A DNA stretch of 64,000 nt from NCBI GenBank assembly GCA_025093985.1, contig JACAAK010000006.1, positions 124,001 through 188,000 on the forward strand, written 5' to 3'. Shown here one piece after another: positions 1 to 11,619 of this stretch; within the stretch, counting starts at the first letter, position 1, and each line of letters begins with the position of its first letter. Both the position numbers and the translations under genes were made by a program. The DNA is from Calvatia gigantea (taxonomy: Eukaryota > Basidiomycota > Agaricomycetes > Agaricales > Lycoperdaceae). The notes under the pieces were generated by a model, which was not told where the DNA came from, ran no database searches, and was given only the letters and a program-made list of their open reading frames with translations.

Positions 1-1085
1 TGACACCCACAGTGATAACCGCATGCGCCTTCGCCTCCGCACCAATATTCACTCTCGCCTCCACATTCTTCCCCTCAGCCCCACACGTCAACGACTTATC
101 CAACAACGTAACCGCCTTATTCACATCAACCGGCTTCAACGCCTGTGACTTGTCCAAATCGAAGCGGGGACGGTATATCCTACTTCGCCTCACAGCAGCA
201 GAGGCAGTGGAGTCCGCACTGGGAGGTGTGAGGTTGGATGGGTCCAAGTCGCCTGTTGCAGCTGCACCTGGGACATTCGCACCCACCAGTGCAAAGTTCA
301 CGGGCCCGGTTTTCGATGTGTCAGCTGCACCGAAGTTGACATCGAGCCTGACGGCTTTCACGACTGGTTTTCCACTGGGGGTATCCACGCGTCTGGCGAG
401 GCGCTTTACGATGTTGGATGGGATGGATTGGTCCTCTGGAATCCATGCTCTAGCTATCCTTGCGAATGGTTGCTTACCGCACTACACATTATGATCGCGA
501 TGTCAATTGGAGCTCATTTTAGAAAAGTTGGAGGAAATGGACGCACGTTTTCGGGCAATCTGACAATCTTTCCTACTGCACCTTGTTCCTTCTCGTCCGA
601 GGGTAACGCAGCGACACCATCAGGAGCCGACGTAGCCGGTTGCGGGGCAGCAGAAGAGGTGGAATTCGCCACCGCCCTTGCATTCACAACCGTACCAGAA
701 CCAGAAGGGGCAGCAAACAAGTGCGCACACGCACTGTCATCACTGCCACCCCGACATACAATCCGGATATCTTGCTCCAAAGCTTTGGGATCACAACCTA
801 GGATTTCCCAGCCAGCCGCTGTGGTTATATCTGTTATGGCGGTATCCGCACCCCACTACGCAGTATGGTACAAGTTAATAATGTGTGACAAATGAATAAA
901 GAGGGAAAGCGCACGATCTTGAGAGTACCAGAAGGCCCGTCCGATGACGTTGGGAGATCGTACGAACATGCACCCCCAAAACACGGTTTCGACCAGTCGT
1001 TCGCCGCGTTCGTGAGTTGCGGGACGGTCACTAAGAGAAGCGCAAGATTGAGAATGGGAAGAAGTGTGACTTTAGCCATCGTCAA
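1..1085 (-). CDS. Secreted protein, family paralog A (partial, 3' end outside window)
   Basis: Start ATG at 1085 gives a hydrophobic signal peptide ending near TNAANDW, followed by a Cys-containing 'CFGGACSYDLP' motif. Exons read as 915-1085, 547-855 and 481 down to the window edge, with introns GTGCGC..TAG (856-914) and GTGCGT..TAG (482-546). Both junctions match the first two introns of paralogs B (51663-53673) and C (58754-60807). Shared landmarks are W-G-x-x-x-A-I-T-D-I/V-T-x-A-A-G-W, 'KIVRLPEN', a Cys-Gly start of exon 3, 'FARIA.AW...DQSIP' and a dibasic LARR site that could be a Kex2-type cleavage site. Unlike B and C, exon 3 here runs on without the next introns. Exon 2 carries an extra Ala/Ser/Pro-rich insert. 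Function is unknown; it is probably an extracellular or wall protein. The reading frame looks intact to position 1. Confidence 0.75.
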
Positions 1086-2675
1086 AAGCTTTTAAATAAC
1101 AAAGGAATAAAAGATTGAAAAATAACGAGTGGTACCCGAAGGTAAATTAACCAGTCTGAACTAGCAGACTGGGATCGTAGAAACGAAGAAACAGAGAATA
1201 AAACCCGGAAGGCAAAAGATGGAGAATAACGAATCAACGAGGAAAATCTGGACCTGCTCCAGGCATTGTAGTATTTATATTTCCCATCCCACAGATGCCA
1301 ATATACGAACAGTGACACGAATCTGAAAATACCACATGATTACGTTGATCAGCATGAAACAGCCTCTTGACGACCAGTGGTCGCGTAGGCGGTTGGCACT
1401 GATAGGAGGAGTGGCGTTAGCACAGCTGAATCCGAGCGCACTGAGTAACACTGCCAACATTGTGGCCTACGCGAGGTTGGAAATCGGCACAGGGAGACAA
1501 CAAGAGGAACCTCGCGGAAGGTTTCGCATTTTGAACTTCGACGTGGGCGGAGCGTGGGACGAAGACGGCGGCCAGTGCCAAGACTCTCAATAGGCCAACG
1601 CCGACAAATAATGGGCCAGCCAAACACAAATAAGTATACATGCTTCCACGAGCGCCAGCGACCCTCAAAGTGAGATACAACCTTGCCACAATTTACCCTT
1701 TGCCTCACCAAGCCCACCTAACGGCGTTAGCAAGTACAAGTAAACATCTCGTCGGGAAGGAACTTGGGGAACAAAACCCCACCAAACATGTAGCGAGATC
1801 ATCGAAACACATCACTTTCTCTAACGACAAAGCACTTCCGTTGACATAAAAGGTCTTGGCGCTCCACTTCTTGGTGTTCGTCCGTAGTGGCGGTGTTAGG
1901 ATTGGCTTGGTGGGTCCGAATCGGTGATGCCTATCGAACTGGTTATCCAATGATTGGAATTGAGTTTCGTGTAAGAGTAAGTTATGCCTGGCACAAAATA
2001 TAACCACTTGACTCGTCAACAAACCAAAAAGTGATTCTACATAAACTTCAACGAATCAATCACTGAGTTTTGGCTCTCCAACTCTTGCACGTGACAGTGG
2101 CGGTCTGCATTCCCAACGTTCCAAACATAGAAGATATCCCTCTCTCCGCGCTGAGCCCGCGCGATGTGAACCCAGGCACTGACCGAGCATAACCGAGAAT
2201 CAATGATCTTACGGAAGCTGCACAGACCTGTAGGATAAGTACCAGTTCGAATCACTTGCGAGAGCAACAACGCATCGTCGCCTTCTCAACGGCAAGCGGA
2301 TCGGCGTTCAAAGGGGCAATAGGGAAGGCCATCATCATGTCAGAGTGTCATGCACACAACTACTTCGGATGTCAGGTATATGTCATGAGTCGGGTTGCCT
2401 TAAATGTCTACTACAACGGATTGGCTTGTTCTTTACAAGTTCGAATAAAGGCGGGAATTTCGTTCTCCCTCTGCAGGGGAAAGGTGAAGATTTTGATTTA
2501 GAAGAAGCTCAAGGAAGCTACTATCGCCAGGGGCCTGTAAAAAAAGGAGGGGCTTTCATAGAACTGCTTCGGCCGCATTAAAGGCACCGGAACATTTCTT
2601 CGTGTCATACTTCATATGATACGCCGAGAGATGTCTTGATATATTCTGCCAGAACCCCAGTCTATTGCGTGGCAC
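1086..2675. other. No recognisable gene
   Basis: Several short open frames occur on both strands (for example 1705-2022 minus and 2037-2270 minus), but none shows a family motif, a paralog in this window or a convincing splice structure. The part next to 1085 presumably holds the promoter of the secreted-protein gene. I see nothing else that can be supported. Confidence 0.5.
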
Positions 2676-3184
2676 TCAATTGCCTAAGGCGAATAGAGGG
2701 CTCTGAGTAAAGACCATATCAACGTTACTAAAAATTGAAGATTTCAGCCACCAGCACATAAAAATGGACCGACTTCTAAACGTACCTAGCATTGACTGCT
2801 TTAAGAGCATATTTGTCACTAATTATGTGAATGAGTTGGCGGGTTGCCTCCAACCATGAATTAAGCCTACACATACTACAGGAGGGACGTCGCTTGGAAT
2901 AGTCCAGGTGAGGTGTTGGTCCTCGTACGGAATATTGTCGATGATTCCCTTTAATCCAAAGGATGTCTGAGGCGTTCATGAGGAATAAAATCCATGGCAT
3001 TCTATCGTTGGGCTGATTCTCCCAGGTGATCTCTGTTGGCTGGCCGATGATTAAGCTGCTGGGGACGTTGATCTTTAAAGCGGTGCCGGTTACAAGAAGC
3101 ATCACAGAAATAGCACTGAAGACGAAAAATGAGTTAAGATCACAATTGAGGGAGTAAATTTACCTACAGGCTCGAGAACTTCAT
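2676..3184 (-). pseudogene. Kre9/Knh1-like small secreted protein, frameshifted
   Basis: Splicing 3168-3184 to an exon starting at 3115 (intron GTAGGT..CAG) gives a signal peptide MKFSSLAISVMLLVTGTA, then 'INVPSSLIIGQPTEITW'. This is the typical start of the fungal Kre9/Knh1 N-terminal Ig-like domain (Ser/Thr-rich GPI-anchored or small secreted proteins of the cell surface). The rest of the domain ('SFGLKGIIDNIPY', 'LTWTIPSDVPPV') is present but in a frame shifted by one base near 2950. Two further exons are visible: 2786-2818 (DKYALKAVNA) and 2676-2727 (NVDMVFTQSPLFALGN, then stop). The phase at the 2877/2818 junction is also not clean. The family is known from wall biology. The broken frame suggests a pseudogene, or a sequence error if only one base is wrong. 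Confidence 0.7.
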
Positions 3185-6100
3185 GTTGTGGGGTGGAATC
3201 CAAAAATGTCTGTGACAACTCCCCCTCGTCATTTTATCTTTTTTAATACCCGAGGTTATACAAAATGGCATCACAGAGAAGCTGATGTTTGAACTGAGGT
3301 TTATCTGCAACGCTGGTAACACATGGCAAGCGGCCCGCCAATCCCCATGTTGTATGACCTTGGAGTTAGAGAGGCAACAGAATTCGATATCTCGAGTACT
3401 TAGGGCAATCAGCTGGCGAAGAAGCAAGTATCTGGTTTCACGGGAATCAACAACGCGTCCAGGATTTATACAGTCATTAACCGGTCAGTGAGAGTAAATT
3501 AGTGATCCCCTTCGGAATGATTTATTGAGGGGATTCATCCAAAGATGATTGGATATTCTATTTGAGTGCCATGTAAACTATGTGTTGCACAAATTTGGTA
3601 GTGAAATACTACGAGGAAGAGGTAAAATCGACTAATCACTTGCAGAATTTCTTATCACACTACCAACCACTCAGTGAGACGCGTCACGTCACGCATCTCA
3701 AAGCATCACAGCCAACTGATGTTGATCACCCTTAACATCCTGCTCTTCGCCGTTCACTTCCAGTTCATTCTCGGCTATTTTGGACTGGTTGATTTGCCGC
3801 TTGAGTACTCCTTACTTAGGCTTTGGCCGTGATGGCCTGCATTTTCTGGTAAACAAACTATTAGAGGTGTTCCAAAATTTGGAACGCTGTGATGTAACAG
3901 GACAGATCGATCACTCTCGAGGAGCAGGAAGTTTTGACACTCTCTTCATGGTTTTGGTGCATTTCTGTGCCAAAATACATGGGGAACTAAATAAAACAAT
4001 GTTTCAAAATAATTGTGTGCAAGATTTTTCAGGATAAAAACATTCAATACCACTGGAGAACGCCTTATCTAGGAGTCTCTTGCAAGATCTCGAACATTGC
4101 AGAGGAAACAATGTAAATAATGTCATTATAATGAGTTGAACATAAATTAGAGACACCTGAGATCATATTTACAAAAAGTCCGGGGAGGAAAGACGGAAAC
4201 GCAACCCAGGAAGGCCCATAGAAGTCGGGTGTCTCACTGAGTGGTCGCGTCTCAGTGACCGGTTAACGACTGTACCTGAGAATTCGAGACGGCGACACTT
4301 TGCCTTTCATTGCATGCGTGTTCTTTTGCATTTGAGGCGCGACAAATGACGACATGTGAAGATGGTGGGCCAGGTGAATTCTGCATTTGTGAATCGCTTT
4401 AAATATACTAACTCCAAGCCACGGCGGGAATAGCCCAAGTGATTACTGCGCTTGAGGGGGTATTGTCTCCGTGTACGCGAAGTCAGATGCTTTAAAGCGA
4501 AGTATGGATTAGCCCGGCCGTGTGCATTTTTATTGTGTTTGCCCCCCCCCCTCTCCCAGAGGTTTTCTGGACGCAGATCATCAGCGAGTGGTGTTGAGTT
4601 CGCTGGATTTGAGAGGGGGTACCCGGCTTCTCAGGGAAGTTTATAGGTCCAACCCTGCTGTCCGTGGTTTTGAGAGCACCCAGGATGTAAAGACCGAACA
4701 CTATAGCGGACCCGATCACCACACAGCCTCTCAGCGGGCTTGAGTTCCCGCAACTGTCGTCCCAACCTTCTTCTAGAGGGGAAAGGGGTTCATCAATCCA
4801 CAAGGGGATTCGGAAGAGGGCCAGGGTGCTGTTTTTCCTTGAGGGGTATCATGGTTCTGCGAGCAAATGCATATTTGGGTCTCTTCTTGGGATGGCGGGC
4901 GTGCACGTGAATGGGCGACTTCGTTGGGTAGCCACGGGTGTACATTTTCATCGGGTTGATTCACGAAAATCTCTCGCTGGAAGCTTGTCACTAGCCAGAA
5001 AAATTAGATCTGGATCGTGAAAGACTCCAATCAAGTTCGAAGCATCCGGAGAGGCACCTCGTTGATCTTAGAAAATGATAAATCTGGTCGTGCTGTGGCA
5101 TATCATGCGTCCCAGGGCGATCAGTTCCAGAGCTTGGCATGGGACAAAACGCTGCTTGCTGGAAAACTAGAAACCTCGGTTCCACCACGTCCTCGCCAAG
5201 GCTGTCAACTTGAACATTAATGAATAGACTTACACCACACATGCCCGAATACTGGCCGGTGTAATTTCTTAAGAGCGAGAGACATTGGGTGCTCAAGCCC
5301 TTGATTTTCTGAAGAAGGGGGGAAGTCACTCCCGACTGCAGCTCAGGAAGAGCATGCAAGCCCTCTTGCGTCGTGAACTCCAATTTGTCTCCAGCTTGAA
5401 TAAATTTCACTCCCGTGTGGTGTCTTGGACAGCCCATCCATGGCTTTCAAGGATAGGTCATTTTACACAGCCGAGAAATGCACCCGGTAGCTTTCGGGGA
5501 TCAGTGGGCACTATTCCTCTTGGTCCTAAGTATCCTTCGCCCTCTGCATGCTTCCCCTAAGTATCCCAGCCCCAACCCCTGTGATGTTGCCTAATCAGGG
5601 TAACGAACCGGGCCAATAATGATGCACATGTATTTAACAGACCACAGCTATCCCCACCGCTTCTGGTGGTGAGAACAGTTATAAGTATATCCCGCTTCTC
5701 CATGGCTGAGTCTGGCGCCTTCCGCTCCCACCTGCTCGCGGCCCCATTGGTCAGCATTTAACATGACCCAATACATCTTCTTTGGCGTGGCAAAATCCGC
5801 CAATAATCCTACTTTAGGAAGTTCTTGTCCAAGTGATAGAACGGGAGAGGGAGGAATTGGAAGAGATTAGCGAGAATCGACGGCGGGTGGATTGACAATC
5901 TGAGGTAAGGACCGTCACTTGGCCCTGGAGTATGGAGCTCCGTGTAAATTACACCACCCAGTTGGTCTCTGAAACGCGATATCTTCTCGGTCCTGAGGCC
6001 ACTGGAACAACCTCAAATTTGAGACAACGCCCTTGCCCACGAGCAGAATGTCTGACATGTTGGGGTTTACGAACAAGCCCGCCTGGCTCGGACGAGTTTT

Positions 6101-6249
6101 GATGGGGATGTCTTTGGCGATCGGGCCGGGAAGTGTCGAGGTCCGAAAATACCAGATATGGGAGGGAGAGTTGCCTCCATGTTCCCTTGCGAAAATACTA
6201 TAAGAGTGCGCCGGCTGCACATCACACACGACCTTCCCCTCCATCACCT
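3185..6249. other. Intergenic; unassigned minus-strand open frames at 4492-5437
   Basis: No family was recognised. Between about 4492 and 5437 the minus strand carries three overlapping open frames, one with a hydrophobic stretch around 4690-4640 (VVIGSAIVFGLYILGAL) that could be a membrane segment. They may be exons of a decayed gene, but frames change without clear splice sites and I cannot name a product. 3500-4440 is AT-rich and empty. A poly-C tract lies at 4543-4552. Confidence 0.4.
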
Positions 6250-7996
6250 ATGTCACCGTCGACTGGAACCCTCATCTGGATATCGTGCAGACCCTTAATT
6301 CGCCTGTGCGTGTCGCTGCTACTTATTTCTCAACAGAACATCTCATGAAGTCAGTTCAACAGAGCAGCCGGGGTAGCGAGCGGATTTTTTATCACTAAAG
6401 CAGACATTTTCCCTCCTGTTGCTGCACGAGGTGCCGGCCAGATCGCGTTGAATATCACACTCCCCTGCCTCCTATTCTCTAAAATTGTTCCCGCCTTCAC
6501 AACAGACAACATCAAGGCACTAGGTGAGAAAATAAAAGCACGCTCCGGGTGGGTGCACAGTCCTCATCCATCTCCGCTTCACAGGACCCCTGGTGCTCGT
6601 AGCTGTGCTGTACGAAGCACTTGGCGTTGCCCTAGCATGGATCGTTGGACAATTCTTCTGGGTGCCCCATCGCTTCCGATATGGGCTTCTAATTGCTGGG
6701 GGATGGGGTAATGTGGGAGACCTAGGCACGTTCATTAATTTCACTTGTCCTTACTTTATTCAATAACTCAATACGTTTTAGCAACTGCCGTTATCCTGAG
6801 CATCGCGGGAAATACTCCGTTTCATGGAACATCAGATCAAAATTTGGCCGTCGCATATATTTCAGTCTTCATCCTGGTATTCATTGTGAGTTGAGGACCA
6901 TCCCATCACATCTCGTTAATGATGAACACCACTCGATAAGATAACACTGTTTCCCTTCGGCTTCCATCGATGGCTGGCATGGGATTTCATAGGACCGGAT
7001 GTCGAACCAGAGGTCGTGCAGGCGAAAATCAAGGCACGGCGCCAACATATCTTCAGTCTAATCCTTTTTCGGCAACGTCAGGGGGCACCACCACCGCATT
7101 ACGAAACCCCACAACAAGACGAAGAAAAGGTCATTCCTCCCCAGAGTCCCAAACTAGTTTCGAAGAACCAAGTTTCCGTAACCGACGATGCCACGACTCT
7201 GGTTACGTCTCCTCAGGATTCTATCGAGCCCCTCTCGAGGTCCTCCCAAATATTGTCTCCACAAACTGAAGACCTCCGCCCTCCTACTCGAGGATCGCTG
7301 CGATCACCCGATACTCCCATTTCTCGACAACGTCCACGCTTGTATCATGCCCGAACATTGTATACCTATACCCGCTCTTTCATCAAGGGCATGTTCAACC
7401 CTGTATCTGTTGCCATATACATTGCCCTACCAATATCGCTAATCCCTAAACTCAAAGCGCTTTTCATTGAAGTTCCTGGTGTACTATATGCCCCCCGCAC
7501 CCGATGGCCAGCCACCGCTCGCATTTATCCAGGACATCGCCAGTTTCATTGGTGGTGCATCAATCCCCCTTGGGTTGATATGTCTCGGATCTTCGCTAGC
7601 CCGACTAAGTGTGCCCTTGAACCAATGGAGAAAGCTCCCAGTTGGTGCCATCTCATCGCTGGCTATTGGGAAGATGATTATCATACCTGTTCTTGGCGTC
7701 TTGATTTGTCAAGGCTTAGTTAATGTAGGTGTTCTATTCAAGGATGACAAGGTGCTTATTTTCGTATGCATGTAAGTTTTCCCTTTAGCCTTATCTCCTC
7801 TGAAATCGGTTGTATTGACTCAGTTTGAAGATTTTTCTCTTGTCTTCCGACTGCTACGACCCAAGTCTACCTCACGCAAGTGTACAGCGGAACGGGCACT
7901 GCGGAGCATGTCGCTGCCTTTCTGATCCCTCAATACATTATCATGTTCATATCCATGACTGCACTCAATGCCTACGCCATTCAATTCCTCTTCTGA
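6250..7996 (+). CDS. PIN/auxin-efflux-carrier-like membrane transporter (one frame break)
   Basis: Six exons are read: 6250-6305, 6363-6523, 6585-6725, 6782-6885, 6941-7771 and 7831-7996. Together they give a protein of the fungal membrane transport family PF03547 (auxin efflux carrier-like; yeast Ecm3-type), with hydrophobic helices at both ends ('ALNITLPCLLFSKIVPAF', 'GLLIAGGWGNVGDLATAVI', 'AVAYISVFILVFI', 'GGASIPLGLICLGSSLARL', 'AFLIPQYIIMFISMTAL') around a long hydrophilic Pro/Ser-rich central loop. Members sit in ER or plasma membrane and move small organic solutes; the substrate here is unknown. The third intron uses a GC donor (6726). Within exon 5 the frame shifts by one base at about 7479-7481, between VPG and 'YYMPPAPDGQPPLAF'. 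No splice pair explains this, so there is one inserted base or a sequencing error. All other exons are clean, so it may be a very recent pseudogene. Confidence 0.85.
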
Positions 7997-8440
7997 CAAG
8001 TCACTTCTTCTTCGGGATGTCGCAATAAATTCTCCTCATCTAGACTACGACACTAAATCATGTATCTATAGGGATTAGAGGGCTTTTGTAGGGTAATACA
8101 TCGTGCCTTCGTCGCTGCTTTCGCAATAAAACTTCGCCTTAACAGCATTACTCTCCTTCTCTTTAGATTTGGAGGCTCCTCCAACTTCAGACCGCCGCTA
8201 GGCACACCCACTTACTTACCATGAATTTGCCACTTCAGGTCCATCAAGTCATCTTTCAAACCATGTCTCGAGGTCAGAATATAGGAGATTAATTGCTCAG
8301 GGACTCAAAGCAACGGATCAACCGGGTTAAATTTACTACCAGGCCCAAAGGAGGTCGAACGTATCCGACTCAACCTGTTGAAACTCACATCAGAGCATCA
8401 CCAGCAAATAACCCACAGAGCCAAGCCCTAATAGTCCATG
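7997..8440. other. Intergenic
   Basis: Stretch between the stop of the plus-strand transporter and the 3' end of the degraded minus-strand F-box copy. It would hold the terminators of both convergent units. No clear motif was seen. Confidence 0.4.
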
Positions 8441-9760
8441 CGTCACACAGCCCACACGCCTGCGCCCGTGGATCACCATCACTTGCCAAATCATCGCTAT
8501 CCGTCTAATAGACAACGTCTTTTAAATCACCTTCCTGTTCCTCCACAAGGTGATATCACAACAACAGGTCAAGTCGTTTCAAGTCAACTTTCACAAGAGC
8601 TTCTCAGAGTACATGGCTAAAAGCAGCACCTAGTTGCGCTAACGAAATTCGTTCGTGATAAGTGGTAAGAACTGCCGCTCGACGCATATACCGTGGTAAT
8701 CTGGATGAACATAGACCTTACAACCTGGAATCCCAACGGGGCCGGGCCGAAGAATGCGGGTTTAGAGAGTAGAAAGTATCCCCAACTTCTCAAGGCTGCC
8801 AAGTACCTCCTACGTCGTGCGGTTATCTCCAGCCAAATATTATTGTGTGAATATGGGAGGTGTCCAGGTGTCTATGGGAATGTGAGAGAGGGTCTGGGGC
8901 CTTAAAGAGTCCTACTCACCGGTTCGTGCTCTCGGGTTTGACGGAGCTTCGTGGCACGTGAAAAGAGGATACTAGTCTCACTTACCAAGGGCGACGAATG
9001 ATTATCGGACAATACAATTTCTGTCAGTTGACGGGAGAAGCGAAAAACCAGCTCACCACCTCTCCCAACGGGTCCTCCCATCCACCTACTTGATACACAA
9101 AACGATGGCGATCGTCGATTCTAGACGTCACGTTGCACTTATCCTCGAGCGGTGCAAATAGCTGTCCTCGAAAAGCATCGTCCATAACTACGTTTGGCAA
9201 TATCAGCGAGTCAGTCGAAGCCCCGACGGACGTTCAAAGTTAAATAACGTCGCAGTAATGTCGTCCAATTCTACCTGAATACGAGACTCAGAAGGACATG
9301 ATCACAAAACTCAAGACCATAGCAATCCCCGAGCTAGAGGGTCTCCAGACCGCTCGTCTACGAGAATAACACATTGACCCCATCAGGGTCGATTCCATCC
9401 ATATGAAAATCAAGCACGGGCTGCCTCAGGGGACAACGGGATCGAATAATGCCTGCCCTCGAAGCCTTCTCCGTGAGTGCCCCGACACGCCTCCGTCGGG
9501 AACGACCGCTCCAGATTTAGACGCCCACGAACCTGGTTCTACCCTTTGAATCTTGACAGCTAAATGACAGAGTTTGAAATGGAATATTTGAGCTACAAAG
9601 CGATATACAAAGTTTCTGTCCCTGTGGCGCAGTGTCTCCAACTCTATATTTTGGCCTCTGAATCGAAGTGGTAATGTCAATAGAAACATGTCCGAAACTC
9701 ATCAGTTGGTGTGTGTGGGTGTTGGCTATGAATACACTCCTCAGTTCATGATAGCAGGGA
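8441..9760 (-). pseudogene. F-box protein copy i, heavily degraded
   Basis: Read on the minus strand, blocks match the F-box family of this window. About 9420-9700 encodes 'SIDITT', 'NFVYRF' and 'FHFKLCHLAVKIQRVE', equivalent to copy iii, in shifting frames. About 8930 has the short exon ending in ACCG before a GTGAGT donor. About 8600-8810 matches the exon with 'VHPD.Y', and 8441-8600 the acidic C-terminal tail. The F-box N-terminus is not recognisable. Many frameshifts and stops show long decay. The donor here is GT where intact copy iii has GC. Confidence 0.65.
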
Positions 9761-9874
9761 CTAAGGTCTAATACCTATGAATACGCTACTACTAACTAGG
9801 CGATAGTCAGTTATGCGTGTGTACGACGTATTATTTAGCAACTCACCTCAGTCCGTGATGGCGGGGACTAAGGT
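9741..9874. repeat. Short direct repeat, spacing about 105 bp
   Basis: A 29-base unit starting CCTCAGT and ending GGGACTAAGGT occurs near 9740 and again near 9846 with four differences. It lies upstream of F-box copy i and has no obvious coding role. Confidence 0.5.
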
Positions 9875-10104
9875 GAGGTTTACACTTGTGTACTCGAGTA
9901 TGCTATCCAACAATGCATGCGGATCACGTGTTGCCATACTTGTGCTCCTCTTCAACAGAATCATGAATCATGAGTACTTGGCTCACATACAGACAGGTTC
10001 ATCACTGCCTTTGGGGGTACCCCAGTTACTGTAGAACGTAGTGTAGTAAAGTAATACTCCTATTTTCGGCGGTCCGCCAGGCCTCCCCTCTTGTTAGTGC
10101 TTGA

Positions 10105-10315
10105 ATCTCTCTGAACGGTTCCAACCATTCAAACCTTTCAGAGGCCTGTCTCTTGAGTCTTCATTAGTGTTAGACTGTTTCGAACGGTTTAAACCGTTCA
10201 AACCATTCGAAAAGCTTTCTCCTTGACGACCATACCAAGCTTTCTTGAATGGTTCAAATGGTTCAAACCACTCAGAGGTTTTTCTCTTCATTGGTGTTAG
10301 ACTGCTTCGAACAGA
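10105..10315. repeat. Palindromic GGTTCAAACC-type repeat cluster
   Basis: Several variants of GAACGGTT(T/C)AAACC(G/A)TTC occur within about 200 bp. One at about 10178-10195 is a perfect 18-base palindrome, GAACGGTTTAAACCGTTC. A longer block containing TTCAT(T)(A/G)GTGTTAGACTG repeats about 122 bp apart. The cluster sits between degraded F-box copy i and the hairpin at 10389. Confidence 0.7.
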
Positions 10316-10388
10316 CGAACCATTTTATCGGTTCACCCAAATAAGCAGCTTCAGTACATTTCTACTAGAAATCGGATCCGAGCCATAG

Positions 10389-10544
10389 TATACGCTGCGC
10401 CAACGAGTTGATGTGACACAGGTCATATCGAAATCACATTGGTTTCAAAAAGTGTAAAGCTTGTCATATTGAAGATTACACTTTTTGGATTTAATATGAT
10501 ATTGATATGACGAATGTCACATCAACTCGTCGGCACAGTGTATA
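10389..10544. mobile_element. MITE-like hairpin element (copy a)
   Basis: A non-coding element of about 156 bp has imperfect terminal inverted repeats of about 65 bp. The outer ends read TATACRCTGYGCCRACGAG, followed by TTGATGTGACA. The loop-side arm is AAAAAGTGTAA facing TTACACTTTTT. TATA at each end is compatible with TA target duplications, as for Tc1/mariner-derived MITEs. Related hairpins lie at 13795, 20574 and 27770, each just upstream of an F-box copy. Confidence 0.7.
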
Positions 10545-10924
10545 AGTCTACCGCCTCGATTAATTCATCAGCTGAACTTCTGATCATGCACCATCAATCA
10601 TTTCTGGTGTCACAGTGCGAGAACCTTGAGCTTGACTGACCAGACGTTAAGAATGCTTATCGCTATTACATAAGTACTTGATTACATTCACGCCCTTGTA
10701 AAACCCCCACTACTCTCCCACGTAAAAGGCTCAGTGTCTTCTGCTGTAGATATTAGGTATGACCTCCAGTAGTTCCTCGTAGTACTTCTTCAAACTCATT
10801 GGTCGGGGAGGTAGCATACTGATATTACCTGAGTTACTTATGTAACGTAGTCGACATCAAAATTTACTTTACTTTGGTGTGCGATCCTGTGTTGCTGAAC
10901 TGTGGACGTGAACCTTCGTAACCA

Positions 10925-11190
10925 CCTTGCTTATTTGGCCCTGGGACCACTTCCTACACAACCTCAACATACCTCCCGTACCCCTAGACTACACCGATCC
11001 CACACGCTCGAAACAAGTAGCCGTCACTTTTGTGGTACGAGATCTTTCTGATATGCAGTTGTTCGAAGTTCGGATGAACTGGGTGACACGGTTGATACGG
11101 AGGGGATACACGATGGGCCCAAAACGGTCTTGGAAATGGGCGTTGAAGCCTGAGTGTTGGATGCTTGGAGCGAAAGAGCGAGAGCTTTAG
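10925..11190 (+). pseudogene. Fragment of the plus-strand F-box gene (3' exon copy)
   Basis: The open frame 10927-11190 encodes 'LIWPWDHFLHNLN', 'DPTRSKQVAVTFVVR' and 'RRGYTMG', closely matching the 3' exon of the gene at 15773-17277 ('PIWPWDDFLHSLN', 'PKQVLVTFVVR', 'QRGYAMG'). Similarity continues past the stop to about 11320, into the parent's 3' flank. The F-box-bearing 5' part is absent, so this is a truncated duplicate. Confidence 0.75.
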
Positions 11191-11334
11191 AGAGACTGGA
11201 TGGTAGAATGACATGTCATCCCGACCTTTACATCTGGTTTCATAAGGGTTATTGTTCTTAGTTCATGATTTCGTGATATCTCTTATATTTCCTGTTATCT
11301 ATGCTCACTGACTGGACCCGGGCGAAATTTGAGT

Positions 11335-11588
11335 TCAAGCGTTTTCCAAGAACAACCTGATTGAGCCGTAAAGTTTGTAAATGTCGAAATCTGGGGTCGC
11401 CGTCTCTGAGGCCTGAGGCATGGGTCGGAGCACCCTCAGGAAAATATTTCGAGAGCAGGGAGCGTCACATTCTCCAGGTGTCTCCAAAACTACTCTATCC
11501 CTTTTGCCTCATTAACAACAGCGAAGACTAAAATGAGTGATCCCTTCCATGTGATGATACCTAAAGTTCCTGCCGCCATATTTGAGCG
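11335..11588 (-). pseudogene. F-box fragment, copy ii
   Basis: This stretch matches the minus-strand LRR-region coding sequence of F-box copy viii (about 49260-49510) along its whole length, including the nucleotide blocks 'GAAATCTGGGG' and 'CAGGGAGCGTCACAT', but with stops. It lies directly downstream of the 3' end of copy iii. It resembles copy viii more than its neighbour, so it derives from a different family member. Confidence 0.65.
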
Positions 11589-11619
11589 TCCCCACCACTC
11601 AGTGATCACCATCACCCGC

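Noticed and set aside
1275..1717. Membrane-like minus-strand ORFs
   Set aside because: Overlapping frames on both strands with no conserved motif; most likely chance.
4492..5437. Membrane protein gene on the minus strand
   Set aside because: Frames do not join with convincing splice signals and no family was recognised; kept as an unassigned region.
5915..6247. 110-residue minus-strand ORF upstream of the PIN-like transporter
   Set aside because: No family match or paralog; it overlaps the probable transporter promoter.
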